Assembly: GCA_035235625.1 (NCBI GenBank) | Contig: CP141144.1 | Location: forward strand, 35,338,014 to 35,402,013 | DNA from: Saururus chinensis | Lineage: Eukaryota > Streptophyta > Magnoliopsida > Piperales > Saururaceae | Length of the DNA stretch: 64,000 bases | Direction of reading: 5' to 3' | Shown here: positions 34,120-44,689 of the stretch, piece by piece | How the letters are laid out: the number at the start of each line of letters is the position of its first letter | How positions within the stretch are numbered: position 1 is the first letter of the stretch | Made by a program: the position numbers and the translations under genes | Notes under the pieces: model-generated | What the model was told of the DNA's origin: nothing | Databases searched by the model: none | The model's input: only the letters and a program-made list of their open reading frames with translations

Positions 34120-34860
34120 TATTTTGTCATCCGATTTATTTTGTTATTAAATTTGTTCTCTTTATAGATTGCAATAATATTTAATTTGTCTCTATTATAT
34201 CTTGTCTTTATTTTATTATCTAATTTGTTCTCTTTGTAGTATTATTAAATTTGTTTCTTTTAGTTCCTATCTTTGTTCTATGTTATGTTATCTAATTTGT
34301 TATCTTGTAGTAACATTTAATTTGTTTATGTTAATTCCTATCTTTGCTGTTATTTAATTTGTTCTCTTGTAGTAATATTTAATTTGTCTCTATTAGTTCC
34401 TGTCTTTATTATGTTAACTAATTTGCTCTCTTTGTAGTAATATTTAATTTGTTATTGTTTGTTCTGTTCTTTAATTTGTTCCTCTCTCTCATAATATTTG
34501 ATTTGTTTTGTCATCTAATTTGTTTAGTTATCAAATTTTTGATTTGTTTTGTCATCTAATTTGTTTAGTTATCAAATTTATTCTCTTTGTAGATTGTAGT
34601 AATACTTAAGTTGTCTCTTTTAGATCTTGTCTTTATTCCGTTGCTTAATTTGTTCTTTTTGTAGTATTATTAAATTTATTTCTTTTTGTTGTTGTCTTTG
34701 TTCTTTGTTCTATTATCTAATTTGTTCTCTTATAGTAATATTTAATTTGTCTCTATTAATTCCTATCTTTGTTATGTTATCTAATTTGTCCTCTTTGTAG
34801 TAATATTTAATTTGTTCTTGTATGTTTTGTTCTTTAATTTGTTATGTTATCTACTAATAG
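34120..34860. repeat. Degenerate tandem repeat rich in taatttgttctctttgtag
   Basis: About ten diverged units of roughly 70-85 bp share taatttgttctctttgtag, taatatttaatttgt and ctctattagttcctatcttt. A higher-order copy is also visible: 34140-34490 resembles 34570-34850. A perfect short duplication of gatttgttttgtcatctaat plus ttgtttagttatcaaattt lies at 34500-34580. Confidence 0.75.
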
Positions 34861-35616
34861 AAAATCAGATATGGCTAGTTCTTCCATCCCTCCCAGTTCT
34901 TCTACTCCCACCCATACACCTATTGTTCCCCATGGCACTACACCTCCCCTTATCCGTCATAATCTAGAGTGTTGAGCATCCAATAACCACGGTAGGAAAG
35001 AACAATTTTAACTCCATTGTTGCCAGTCCCAAGCCCAGAAGAAAAAGGAGGAGGAAAAATGCAATGACTGTACAATCTTTATAATAAATAAAATTACATA
35101 GATTTTTTGTTTATTATTTTTACTGATTTAGTGGTTTTATATTTTGGTTGTTACAAAGAATTGGTTGCTAGAATCCTTAGTAGGAGTGCTATCCAAGAGT
35201 CTACTATTTTCTCTCAGGATTAGTTCTCTATTTTGGTTGTTGCTTGAGTTAATAGCTCTATAATTTGGTTGTTACACATTAATAGTTCTTTGATTTAATT
35301 TGTTGTCTTCTTATCATGGGAACTATCTAGGAGTTAAAACATATGGACCTTTTTGGTACTCCATACCAAATAGAATGGAATGAAGTTTTTATATAATTAC
35401 TTAATTTTTAAACTTTTCTTATCTTTATTTCTCTGCCCAAGATATAGATTTATCATCTCGGATAGTAAAATACTTGAAGTTAAAAAAATTTATATTACAT
35501 CTCTTTCAGCCCTAAAGCGCATGGCCTAGCCCAAGCCCATCTAAATTTTAGGTTGGGCCAAATTTTTTGCCTTAGCTAAGGGCTTGGGCTGGCCCTACCC
35601 TAGCCCGTTTGCATGC
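34861..35616. other. Possible DNA-transposon remnant (hAT-like end, uncertain)
   Basis: At 34871 an ATG opens a short Ser/Pro/Thr-rich reading MASSSIPPSSSTPTHTP that stops after 34 codons. At 35500-35610 the DNA is rich in agcccaagccc and ttgggctggccctaccctag, ending gcccgtttgcatgctta next to copia gag. Such GGCCCAGCC-rich subterminal DNA beside a gcaaacgggc end is seen in plant hAT transposons. No matching left end, 8 bp duplication or transposase domain was found, so this is only a suggestion. Confidence 0.2.
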
Positions 35617-36600
35617 TTATTCACTTCTTTGTCAAGTTTCACATTCAATTCTACTAACTTATTTGCATTTGGAGAAGAAAAAAGTAAAGAATCCTTTGTA
35701 TTCATTTGAATCGAAGTCAGACTATGAGTTCTATTCAGGAGAAGTGGACTCATGAAACTCTTCTCTAGAACATCTTCCTCCACACTTATATGGAAGGCAG
35801 TGTGTAGTTACCCAACTCATCTTCATCAGAAGAGCTCTCATCAAAGTAAGTTGTTTGAAGCTTCTTGCCCTTTCTTTTGTTATCAAATCTCTTTGATTTC
35901 TTAGGCTTATCATCAGAAGAATTATCAGAAGCAAAGTGACTTAGCTTACCACATGTAAAATACTTCAAATTCTTCTTGTCTTGTTTGGTTTCCCTCTCAT
36001 CTATCTTATTCCCTTCTATTATCCCTGAATTTTGACCCTTATTTCAAAACCATAAATTCAAAGTTTTCATGAATTTCTTGAATCCGAATTCAGACTCTTA
36101 CGATTCTTCTAAGGTCTTCAAAGCTTTATTATTCTTGAAAGTTCTCTTAGATGCTTTTAGGGCAGTTATTTTCCCTTAGATTTTTCAAACAAGTCTTTCT
36201 CATTTTCATACTTTTTACATCTAAAAAATTCTAAGGTGCCTAACTAGGTCGTCAATGTCTAAGGTGTCTATCTTTTTAGATTCATAGGTTGTCACCTTAA
36301 TTTTGAATTTTGAAGACAAGAACCTTAATAGTTTCTTCACAAGTAATACGGTATAGGCTCTCCTAGCTATTTACATGTGTTTATTATATTTGAAATCTTA
36401 ACATAGTATTCACATATAGTTCCATCCTCACTTATTATCATGTTTTTATATTCATGAGTTAGCATATGTAAACTAAACACTTTTATAGCCTCAATTCCCT
36501 TATTATATTTTACAAGTCTTTCCCAAACAACCATGACAGATGTACATTTAACCTATGTTGTGGTTTTTCTACGACATTGAAAAATGCACTCAATGCTTTA
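35617..36600 (-). pseudogene. Ty1/copia gag remnant with zinc knuckle (minus strand)
   Basis: On the minus strand the order is: a UBN2-type gag segment with LRFLSSKFKIKVTTYESKK (near 36270-36330) and IDTLDIDDLVRHLRIF (near 36220-36270), then KYFTCGKLSHFASDNSSDD near 35910-35966. The last is a CCHC zinc knuckle whose first cysteine is replaced by phenylalanine or lost (family form CYNCGKKGHFARDC). An acidic ELGNYTL region and a coiled-coil-like tail with NANKLVELNVKLDKEVNKHA (35595-35680) follow. Stops and frameshifts are frequent. Gag would have formed the cytoplasmic particle. Confidence 0.65.
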
Positions 36601-36960
36601 CTATTTAAGAGAAGCAAAATAACAAACTAGGGTACACAAATCGGCATGTTTAGCAAGTAATTCTAGAGTAAAACAAGTAAACTAGGAAAATTTGTGAAAT
36701 CAAACCCTAACACTATAAGAACATATGAGTCAAATGTCATGTTTATTGGCCAATTTCATTGTCAATATTATGTGAGAAACCTTTTGTATGTACTCAGCTT
36801 TAAAATCTGATTAGATGTTGTAGTGGTCGAGTTAGATTTTGAATTGACAAGACTTGAAAAATATAAGTAGATGTGTTCTTATTACTCAAGACAAAATATA
36901 AAAGAATGTTGAAGGTTTTTAAAACTTATTCAAATCACATTCACATACCAAAATCACTTA
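36601..36960. other. A+T rich sequence, nothing recognised
   Basis: No open frame or repeat could be identified between the minus-strand copia gag and the plus-strand LTR-like block. By position it could be untranslated copia DNA. Confidence 0.3.
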
Positions 36961-37960
36961 GAGAAGTTTTATATATGATTTTAAGGGTTTTAGGAAGTTT
37001 TAGGGTAAAAGGGTAAAACAATAATTGATCTATCATAATGATCAATCGATGGTTATAAAGCTATATGGAATCATCAATTTGTACTTGATTTAGCCCTATG
37101 TAAAATGAAGTCAAGAGTTATTAATCGATTACTTTTTAATCGATCAACCGCTCGAAGTATTACGCTTTAAGTAAACAAGGAACAATTGATTACTATTTTA
37201 AATGATTGATCGCTTGCAATTCCAATTACCCTAATTAAGCCATTCTAAATTCAATTATTTCTCTCTTGAAGCCAAAGACCTAAATCAATTTGGAGAGCTA
37301 TATAACGGATAATAAGTCATGAATTTTGAGGGTGGAAAACCTAATGAAAATTGAAGAAGGGTTTCTACTTTTGCATACTATTTTCCAAAGAGGTTTCACA
37401 TGAAGCATTGAGTTGAAGAACAATGGAGAATTCATAAAGCTGTTCAACAACTAAGAAGAGATTTCATATAGAACAAAGAGGAGTTATAGCATATCTTCAA
37501 TGAGAGATTGAGATTCCAAGAGGCTGAAGTCTATACAACAAGAGGAGCTTGTTGAAGGCTAGAAGAAGACAAAGATAAAGAAAGGAGAAAGAAAATTTTC
37601 TACTGCTCGAGGAAGAAGACTTGACGACCAGCGACAAAAAGAATTTGTGGATATCAAAACAAAAGGAGTTTGTATTTAAGTCAAAACAAAGGTTGGTGGT
37701 TTGCTTGTGTCGATGTAATTCTTTCCTGCTAGTAGTGCACTAATTTGGTTCCTTTGGAACTGCCATGGTTTTCTATCTTTGTTTGGGTTTTTAGTGTTAA
37801 ATTGTTGTGTGTTCATATGTGGATTGAATGCTTGTGGTTTGATTGATTGATACATCACGAGTGCGCTTTAAGAGAATATTTATTTGTTTCCACTATAAAA
37901 AATAGTGGAAAGAGGCCAAAACTCTTAATTTTTACATTTTGAAGTACTAGTTTTATGTGT
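36961..37960 (+). repeat. Copia LTR-like sequence, left arm of an inverted pair
   Basis: The tract 37425-37590 (gaattcataaagctgttcaa to aggagcttgttgaaggctag and aagaagacaaagataaag) is matched in reverse by 38555-38710. The TATA-like TATATAA at 37299 is matched by 38842-38848. The ends of the LTR were not resolved. The short minus-strand frame 37676-37858 is not recognised. Confidence 0.5.
37299..37305 (+). promoter_or_regulatory. Candidate TATA box of copia LTR
   Basis: TATATAA within gagagcTATATAAcggat. The same context recurs at 27830 and in reverse at 38842. Confidence 0.4.
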
Positions 37961-38229
37961 AATTTAGTGATCCACTAAGTTAGTAGACGAATATTAAACT
38001 AACAAGCACAAGTTATCTAGCACTGGATATCAAAATATAGGAAGATTAAGCAAGATAATGTTGCACTAGTGCACAAAAACATATTGATTTCATGGAGTAA
38101 ACTTAATATATCAATGAAAACCCTCAACTACTACTTGTGAGTGTAATATGTGTCGACTCATCATAGAGGATCACCACATTGTCTCTAGTCTAATTATCTA
38201 ATAAAGATAAAGACTATGAAATATGGCCT

Positions 38230-39111
38230 CGTTGTGCAAATTTTTTGTAGAAAGTAAAATAATGAAAACCTAGTCTCAAAGAAAATTCACAATTAATGAA
38301 TTATCAAACCATAAAGCATGCAAAACCACACAACCACAAAGGATTTAACATGGAAAATCCAAACTTTGGTAAAAAACCATGACAATCCCAACAAGGACTA
38401 AAATAATTCACTTCTAATAAGCATGACACTTACGTGAAATAAGCAAACCACTAACCTTTGTTTTAACTCTCCTACAAACTCCTTTCGGTTAGATCTCCAC
38501 AAATTCTTATCGTTGTTGGCCTTTAAATTTCATCAAGCACTTTAAACTTTAATCTCTCCTTACTTTATCTTTGTCTTCTTCTAGCCTTCAACAAGCTCCT
38601 CTTATTCTATTGACTTTAGCCTTTGAGCTCTTTAATATCTCATTGAAGAGTTTCTACAAGTCCTCTCTAAAACACAATCTGAAATTTCCTCTTAGTTGTG
38701 CATCATCATCATGAATTCACAAAGGATATTCTCTTCAAACTCCTTTGTGAATTCTCAAGGTCAACAATATGAATTGGTCTCTCTTTTCTTCTCAAATTTT
38801 TTCAAGGTTTTCCTCTCTTGAATTTCATTACTTCTTATCCATTATATAGGTCTCCAAAGCAATTTGACACTTTGACTTCAACAAGGAAAGAAATCCAATC
38901 TAGAATAGATTTTTTAGGGCAACTAAAATTATTAGCAATCGATCATTCACCATTTTCTGAACACATGACTCCATAAGTGATCGGTCAGTCTACAGATCAA
39001 TTGATTGATCAATAAATTATGATCTTCGTTTTACAAAGGACTGATTTAGGTTCTAATTGATCTTTTTTGGAAGCAATCGATCGACTTATCAATCTCATGC
39101 AACTTTTAATC
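38230..39111 (-). repeat. Copia LTR-like sequence, right arm of an inverted pair, cut by chromovirus
   Basis: This is the reverse-orientation relative of 36961-37960. Near 38345-38400 the minus strand reads tggttttttaccaaagtttg and gattttccatgttaaatcc, text typical of the 3' part of plant copia LTRs. The block stops at 39111 exactly where the chromovirus LTR begins (TGTAAC at 39112), so the chromovirus appears to have inserted into it. Confidence 0.5.
38842..38848 (-). promoter_or_regulatory. Candidate TATA box of copia LTR (minus strand)
   Basis: The minus strand reads TATATAA in cctaTATATAAtggataag-like context (one base shorter here), as at 27830 and 37299. Confidence 0.35.
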
Positions 39112-40499
39112 TGTAACAATCGATATTTTTCATCAAATTTTCTTAAAATTCACAAAAACCTTTTGCAATATGACAACTATAAATCTAGGAAAATTTATGA
39201 AATACAAAACCTATAAAAAAATAGTTTATAATTTAAAACATCACACATCATTTTTTCCATCAAAAAATTTCCTTATTCTATCAAACATCGTACGAGCAAA
39301 CCAAATATCCTCAGACGCTACTCAAAAATAAATGTACGAATAAATTACAATGATTATGGAATTTAAAATACAAATCTATCTTAGACATCCCTAAGTACAA
39401 GTCCCATAAACAGTCCCTTGTGTAATCCAAATTATAAGTCGAGAAAACATAAACACCTTGATTCTCATCTCACCCAATACATCAAATTGTGTCACAAATG
39501 ATACTCGTAGTGAATCAAATATACCTAAGTCAAAGGGGAAACAATCCATCGTTGAAACGAGCATCCCTCTCTAGGAGCTCTCCATCATAAACCTGTAAAA
39601 GCCTCCCGAACAACGAAGCTAAAAAAATAGGTCAATGAGCATTTTCATACTTAATAGGACAAAACCAAGTAGGGGAGTTCTAAATAGTTAACTCAGTAAA
39701 TCCATAAATAGATGCGTTCATGCAACTCAAACATGAATATGCATATGCATATAATCACGCATAACACACACCATCAAACCAAACTTACACAAACACCCTT
39801 ATTCAGGATCTTACAAACTTAAATGTACAATCACACTTACTCATATAACTTATACATAGTTGTATGACCTTACATGTACATTCTTACTCATACAGTATTA
39901 CTCATAAACATACTCTTATAGTCTTGCTGAGAATCATACTCTTACAGTCTTACTGAGAAACTTTATCTTACTCAAAAATGTACGTACTCACTCATACCAT
40001 TGCACAGAGTAGTTCCACAATACTACTTACCTAAAAGCATAAACATAAACACCCATACATAAGGGGTCATACAATTACCCACACTTTATGGGTCTTACAG
40101 TGCCAGTGCCACTCTTGAGCAAAAATCATACAGTGCCACTCTTGGGCATAATCATACAGTGCTAGTCTTGGGCATAATCATACAACGCTCTCAATAAAGC
40201 ATCAAACATATGTCCTTAATACAACACATAGTGTAAGGTCCCTGATTTTTCTACGATTTTCTGGGATTTTTTTGCCATTTTTCTGGTCATTTTCGGCAGG
40301 AAAATGTGACGTTTCAGCGTATGGGTATTTGTGTCTTTTCCCCATATTTATACCCGTAGAGTCGGGTGTGGGGCTTAGTTGCGGGCCACGGACCTCGCTG
40401 CACACTTACGGCACGAATTTTGGAGGTTCGACGCGTAACCAGTGGGTTAACGCGCGTTGGGGGTACGTTTGAAAAAATAAAAGAAAATAAAAATAAAAC

Positions 40500-41260
40500 A
40501 GGAAAATTCGGATCGGGATCGCCCGATCCAGAACCTCCTGCGCGATGAATAGTACCGCCGCCCCCCCCATTCCGCCTTTTCCCTGTGCCCGGCCGCCGCC
40601 GGCCGCCGGCAGGCCGCTGGACCGCCGCGCCGGCTCCGCCCTGGCCGTGCGACGGCAGGGGAGCCGCCGTCCCGGCCTCACGGCCGCTCCGCCGTCCGCC
40701 CCTGCTTTTCTCAGTTAGCCGCCCTTTACTGTGTTTTTGGATTCCGCCGCCGCCGTAGGCCGGCGAGGGCCGGCCGGCCGCCCACGGCTCCGCCATGGGC
40801 CGACGACGGCGGGAGGCCACTCCCCCCGGCCCCGGACGGCCCCAACTCCGCCGTCCCGCTCCCTTTCTCTCTGCTGCCCTGTTTTCCGCCCCCACTGTTT
40901 CGCGTCGTTCCGCCGCCGCCACGGGCCGGCTCGGCCCGACCGGCCGGCCACAGCTCCGCCCTGGGCCGGCGACGGCGAGGAGCCCTTCCTCCCGGCCCGG
41001 TGGGCCTCCGTTCCGCCGCCTTGCACTCTTCTCCCCCTCTGTGCACTGTTCCGCCGACAGACTATTTTGGGCAAACAGTGGCCGCCGACGGTGATCTGCA
41101 GCCGATTTGGCCTTCCCCCAGCCCCGCCTTGCTCCGGCGAAGGCAGTGGACTACACCTCTGTGCCCGATTCAGCCGCCGCCCCCATAGCCGCTCCGCCCT
41201 TATGGGTTTTCCCCGGTCGTCCCCTATTTTTGGCCTGCGTCCGTTTTGGACGTGGTGACT
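40500..41260. other. CpG-rich core of the long solo LTR
   Basis: There are dense CG dinucleotides and gccgcc/cggccg words, for example ggccgccgccggccgccggc near 40590. Overlapping frames of 90-200 codons exist on both strands (40314-40922 minus, 40731-41258 plus, 40715-41074 minus). They are Arg/Pro/Ala/Gly-rich, overlap each other and have no domain. This is the pattern expected of random G+C rich DNA. The core may be a promoter-like CpG region of the LTR. Confidence 0.75.
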
Positions 41261-42429
41261 GACGTTATCAGTCGGACGCCGGATTTGTTTTGGTGGACCT
41301 TAGTTTGGCTCCGCCTCAGCCCGGTGATGCCAATGGGCCACCCCTCTGGGTTTTGTTCAGCCTTGCGGCCTGTAGCTGCAGCTAGTCCGCCTTACCGGCA
41401 TGTGTGCCGTTGACCCTTCTTGCCCATTTTACGCCGTCGGTACCGGACGGCCTCAGGCAAGAATTTGTATGTCTTACCTTGACAGAAGGTGGACGAGTTC
41501 ACCTACTCAGGCCTTGGCCAGTGACGGCCTCATAGCCTTTGCACGACCTTGAACCCTCCCCTTGCCCTATACCGTGCGAGATGCACAGCTGCCCGCACCA
41601 TGGGTTTTGGTTGTGGGTGGCGATCGGCGATGTCGCTGCTTAGACTGGCCACCGCTAGGGCCTTAGCCCTGTTGGCTTTTGTGGGCCTTGAGTAGCCTCC
41701 GTTCAGCCCTCTTCCCCCGCCCTTTGGGCCGCGTGCACATGTAGCCACGCGTGTACTTCTGGGTTTAGGCGCCGCATTTGTGCCGCCTAACCATCGGTTG
41801 GCTTTGCCACCGAGTGGAGTTGATCACTAGAGCTGTCCTCCACCTCTCCTTTGTTCTCGAGCGTTGCCCCATGCTCTCCGCCCTTATGTGGGCCTTTGTT
41901 GACCGAAATCGTCGCCATTGGGTGCTGTCCACGGCCGATTTCGACGTCTTATGGCCAGCTGTGCACGTCTTAGCCATCGGCTGATCTTCAGTGTACACCA
42001 TCGACTTCGGGTCGCACCGCCACTTATGTTGGCACGATATTTCTCCCGGCCGCCCTAGGGTGCCGCCGTGGATCGCGGATTTTTACCGCATTGAATTCTG
42101 ACACTCTGTTTGGCCGTGGATAGTTCCGGCGCATCTTGAAACCCTCGGGACAGCAGCTCTCTCAGCCAGGCAACGGTTTTGACCGCCAACTCCGCCGCCA
42201 CCGTCGTGTGCTCGCCATCGAACGTCATGATTACGAGGTAGGGGAGTTTTGAACTCGTAAATTCATGAAGCATGCTTTGAATGAGTAGCAGCATGCTAGG
42301 ATTGTATGATTCCATGCTTGGATGTTAAGTAACGATCCGATTGCATGATGTGCGTGTAAGCATGATTGTATGGTATGATTGATATGCATGAGATGTATGC
42401 ATGTTTTATGGATGTGGATTATGTATGCG

Positions 42430-42700
42430 CTGGCGATGGCTAGCAAATATGTCAGTATGCTATGTATGGGTTATGCATGTGCTAGTGATGGCTAGCGTGC
42501 ATGTTTGAAGTATGTAAGAATGTGTGTGCACGTGCTAGAGATGACTAGCGTGTACGTTTGATGTATGCATGTGCTAGTGATGGCTAGCGTGCATGTTTGA
42601 TGTATGTGTGAATGTATGCATATGCTAGTGATGGCTAGCGTGCACGTTTGACGTGTGTATGCATGTACTAGTGATGGCTAGCATGCATGTTTGTAAGTTA
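42430..42700. repeat. Tandem repeat with gctagtgatggctagc core
   Basis: Six units of about 40-55 bp carry gctagtgatggctagcgtgc followed by atgtttgatgtatg and variable spacers. The core is itself close to palindromic. The reverse of this motif recurs in LTR copies A and B. Confidence 0.85.
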
Positions 42701-43419
42701 TGTATGTATGACCGTATGTGTATGTTATACGTATGTGTGAGACATACGTATGTATGATGACTATGTGGGCAGAAGTATGGGCGATGGATAGTAAGAGGTG
42801 ACAGAAGCTCTGTCTGAATTTGGATGCAGTTGTGTAAGCGTATGGCAGAGGATATGAGTATGACAGGCAAGGATTAGAATGGATCAGTTTGGGGTGGATT
42901 GTATGTTGGGCGTTTGTCAGACAGTAAGAGTGTTCATAATTGTACAAGCATAACGTACATATTATGAAATAAAAAGTAAGTATAATAAGTGAGATATAAG
43001 TAATAGGGCGATAACTGGGTTGGCTCTGAGGAGCGTTATTTGAGGATGTCAGCGTAAGATGTTTTGGCCATAAGATGGATGGCAAAGTACGTAAGACTGT
43101 AAGGGTTGGTTGTACGATGAGTTTTGTCCATGATGTGGACGGGTAAGTGAAGTCTGTTGCCCTGACGAACTTGGGTTTCGGATCGGGCTCAGCTTCAGTT
43201 TGATCAGTCGAGGACTATGAGTTGTGTAGCATAATTGTACCGCATAATATACTTAATTCAAACTTGAATTATAAGCACAGCTAATGATAGCGTTGTGAGT
43301 TTGAGACCTGAGGGTTCGACGGATTAAGTTCCGTGTTTGAGCTGGCCGCTGATGAGTTGGCCGAGCGTTTATCATGTCTTGCCATGGTGTTTATCTTGCG
43401 GGATGTTGTCTGTGTGCTA

Positions 43420-43660
43420 TGTAGAGCACCGGACGTCTGATGCTCTGCTGAGAGCGACGTTTCTGATTTGGTCTGCGTGCTGTATAAGCCCAGACGTTTG
43501 ATGCTCTGTTGAGAGCGATGTACGTTTCTGAGTTTGTCTGCGTGCTATATGAAGCCCAGACGTCTGATGCTCTGCTGAGAGCGACGTATGTTTCTGATTT
43601 GGTCTGTGTGCTGTGTAAGCCCAAACGTTTGATGCTCTGTTGAGAGCGTAGTATGTTTCT
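43420..43660. repeat. Tandem repeat, about 62 bp units
   Basis: Four units of gacgtctgatgctctgctga, gagcgacgtatgtttctgat and ttggtctgtgtgctgtgtaa follow each other. They encode the repetitive minus-strand frames at 43391-43756, which are therefore not genes. Confidence 0.85.
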
Positions 43661-43724
43661 GCCCAAGAGTGGCACTGTACGTTTCTGCCCAAGTGGCACA
43701 GTATGTTTTCTGCCCAAGAGTGGC

Positions 43725-43830
43725 AATGGCACTATAAGACCCATTATGGTGGGCAATTCTCTGGCACTATAAGACCCATTATGGTGGGCGATTCTATGGC
43801 ACTATAAGACCCATTATGGTGGGCAACTGT
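43725..43830. repeat. Tandem repeat, about 37 bp units
   Basis: Three near-identical units of ggcactataagacccattat followed by ggtgggcaattct or a close form. Their reverse is visible at 62340-62400 and 40065-40110. Confidence 0.85.
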
Positions 43831-44059
43831 ATGACCCCTTATGTGTGGGTGTTTATGTTTGCGCGCTCAGGTAAGTAGTATCATGGATCTACTCTTACCT
43901 GTTTGATCCAGTGCCCCATGAGTATTGGTGTGCCTTACCTTCGGAAAAGTCCATGGCGTCTAGTCACTCCCCGGAGGTTAAGGTGTTGCCCCAGTGGCAT
44001 TCTTTTCCATTTCGACGCTGGAGCTTATTAGTTGTAATGAGCTTCAGTGGTCGTTGATA

Positions 44060-44280
44060 TGTGTACGATTATGAGTACGACTGTATGAGTGTGAGTATGA
44101 TTGTATGTGTATGAGCAAGACTGTAAGTGTATGAGTATGAGCAAGACTGTAAGTGTATGAGTATGAGTAAGACTGTAAGCGTATGAGTATGAGTAAGACT
44201 GTAAGCGTATGAGTATGAGCACGACTGTAAGAGTATGGGTACGATTGTGAGAATATGTTTCTGAGTAAGACAGTAAGTAT
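44060..44280. repeat. Short tandem repeat gagtatgagtaagactgtaa
   Basis: About nine imperfect units of 20-26 bp with gtatgagtatgagtaagact and gtaagc words. The minus-strand frames of 188 and 152 codons here (Thr/His/Ser/Tyr-rich) are products of this array. Related words occur at 2040-2180, 39790-39990 and 61830-62090 in reverse. Confidence 0.85.
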
Positions 44281-44671
44281 GATTTTGTGCAGACTGTACG
44301 AGTGAGGTCATATGAGTCTGATTGTACGAGTAAGATCGTACATGTATGAGTAAGCTGTATGAGTGAGCATACGATTGTACGAGTAAGGTCGTACAAGTAT
44401 GCGTATGTTGTATGAGTATGCGTACGGTGGTACGAGTAAGTTGTATGACCCTGGATAAGGGTGTTTGTGTAAGTTGATTGGATATTATGATTTTGGCACG
44501 ATGGTGCCTGTGGTATGATTTTGGCACGATGGTGCGTTTGGTATGTTTGCATGAGTTTGAGCATGTTTATGATTATGATATGCTTCTGCTTCATGTTTGA
44601 GTTGCATGACGCATGTGTTTATGAACTTGGAGTTCACCGTTTGGGATTTCCCCTACTGGGTATTTTCCTAC

Positions 44672-44689
44672 TGAGTATGAAAATACTCA
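44672..44689. promoter_or_regulatory. Conserved LTR hairpin TGAGTAT-GAAA-ATACTCA
   Basis: A perfect 7 bp stem with a 4 base GAAA loop, followed by CCC. It lies about 470 bp before the LTR end. Counterparts with different but still pairing bases are at 53037-53053 (TGAGTTT-GTT-AAACTCA) and 19171-19183, with a shorter stem at 33142-33157. Confidence 0.6.

Noticed and set aside
34871-34975. Start of a hAT-like transposase
   Set aside because: Only a short Ser/Pro/Thr-rich run before a stop; no BED zinc finger or hAT dimerisation motif could be read.
40314-41258. Long overlapping open frames (up to 202 codons) in the G+C rich part of the solo LTR
   Set aside because: They overlap on both strands and in several frames, are Arg/Pro/Ala/Gly-rich, lack domains and lie within an LTR; open frames are expected from stop-poor G+C rich DNA.
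43391-43756. Minus-strand frames of 91-121 codons with repeated units
   Set aside because: Product of the 62 bp tandem array in the LTR.
44028-44594. 188- and 152-codon Thr/Ser/Tyr/His-rich frames
   Set aside because: They are translations of the 20-26 bp tandem repeat, open in more than one frame.
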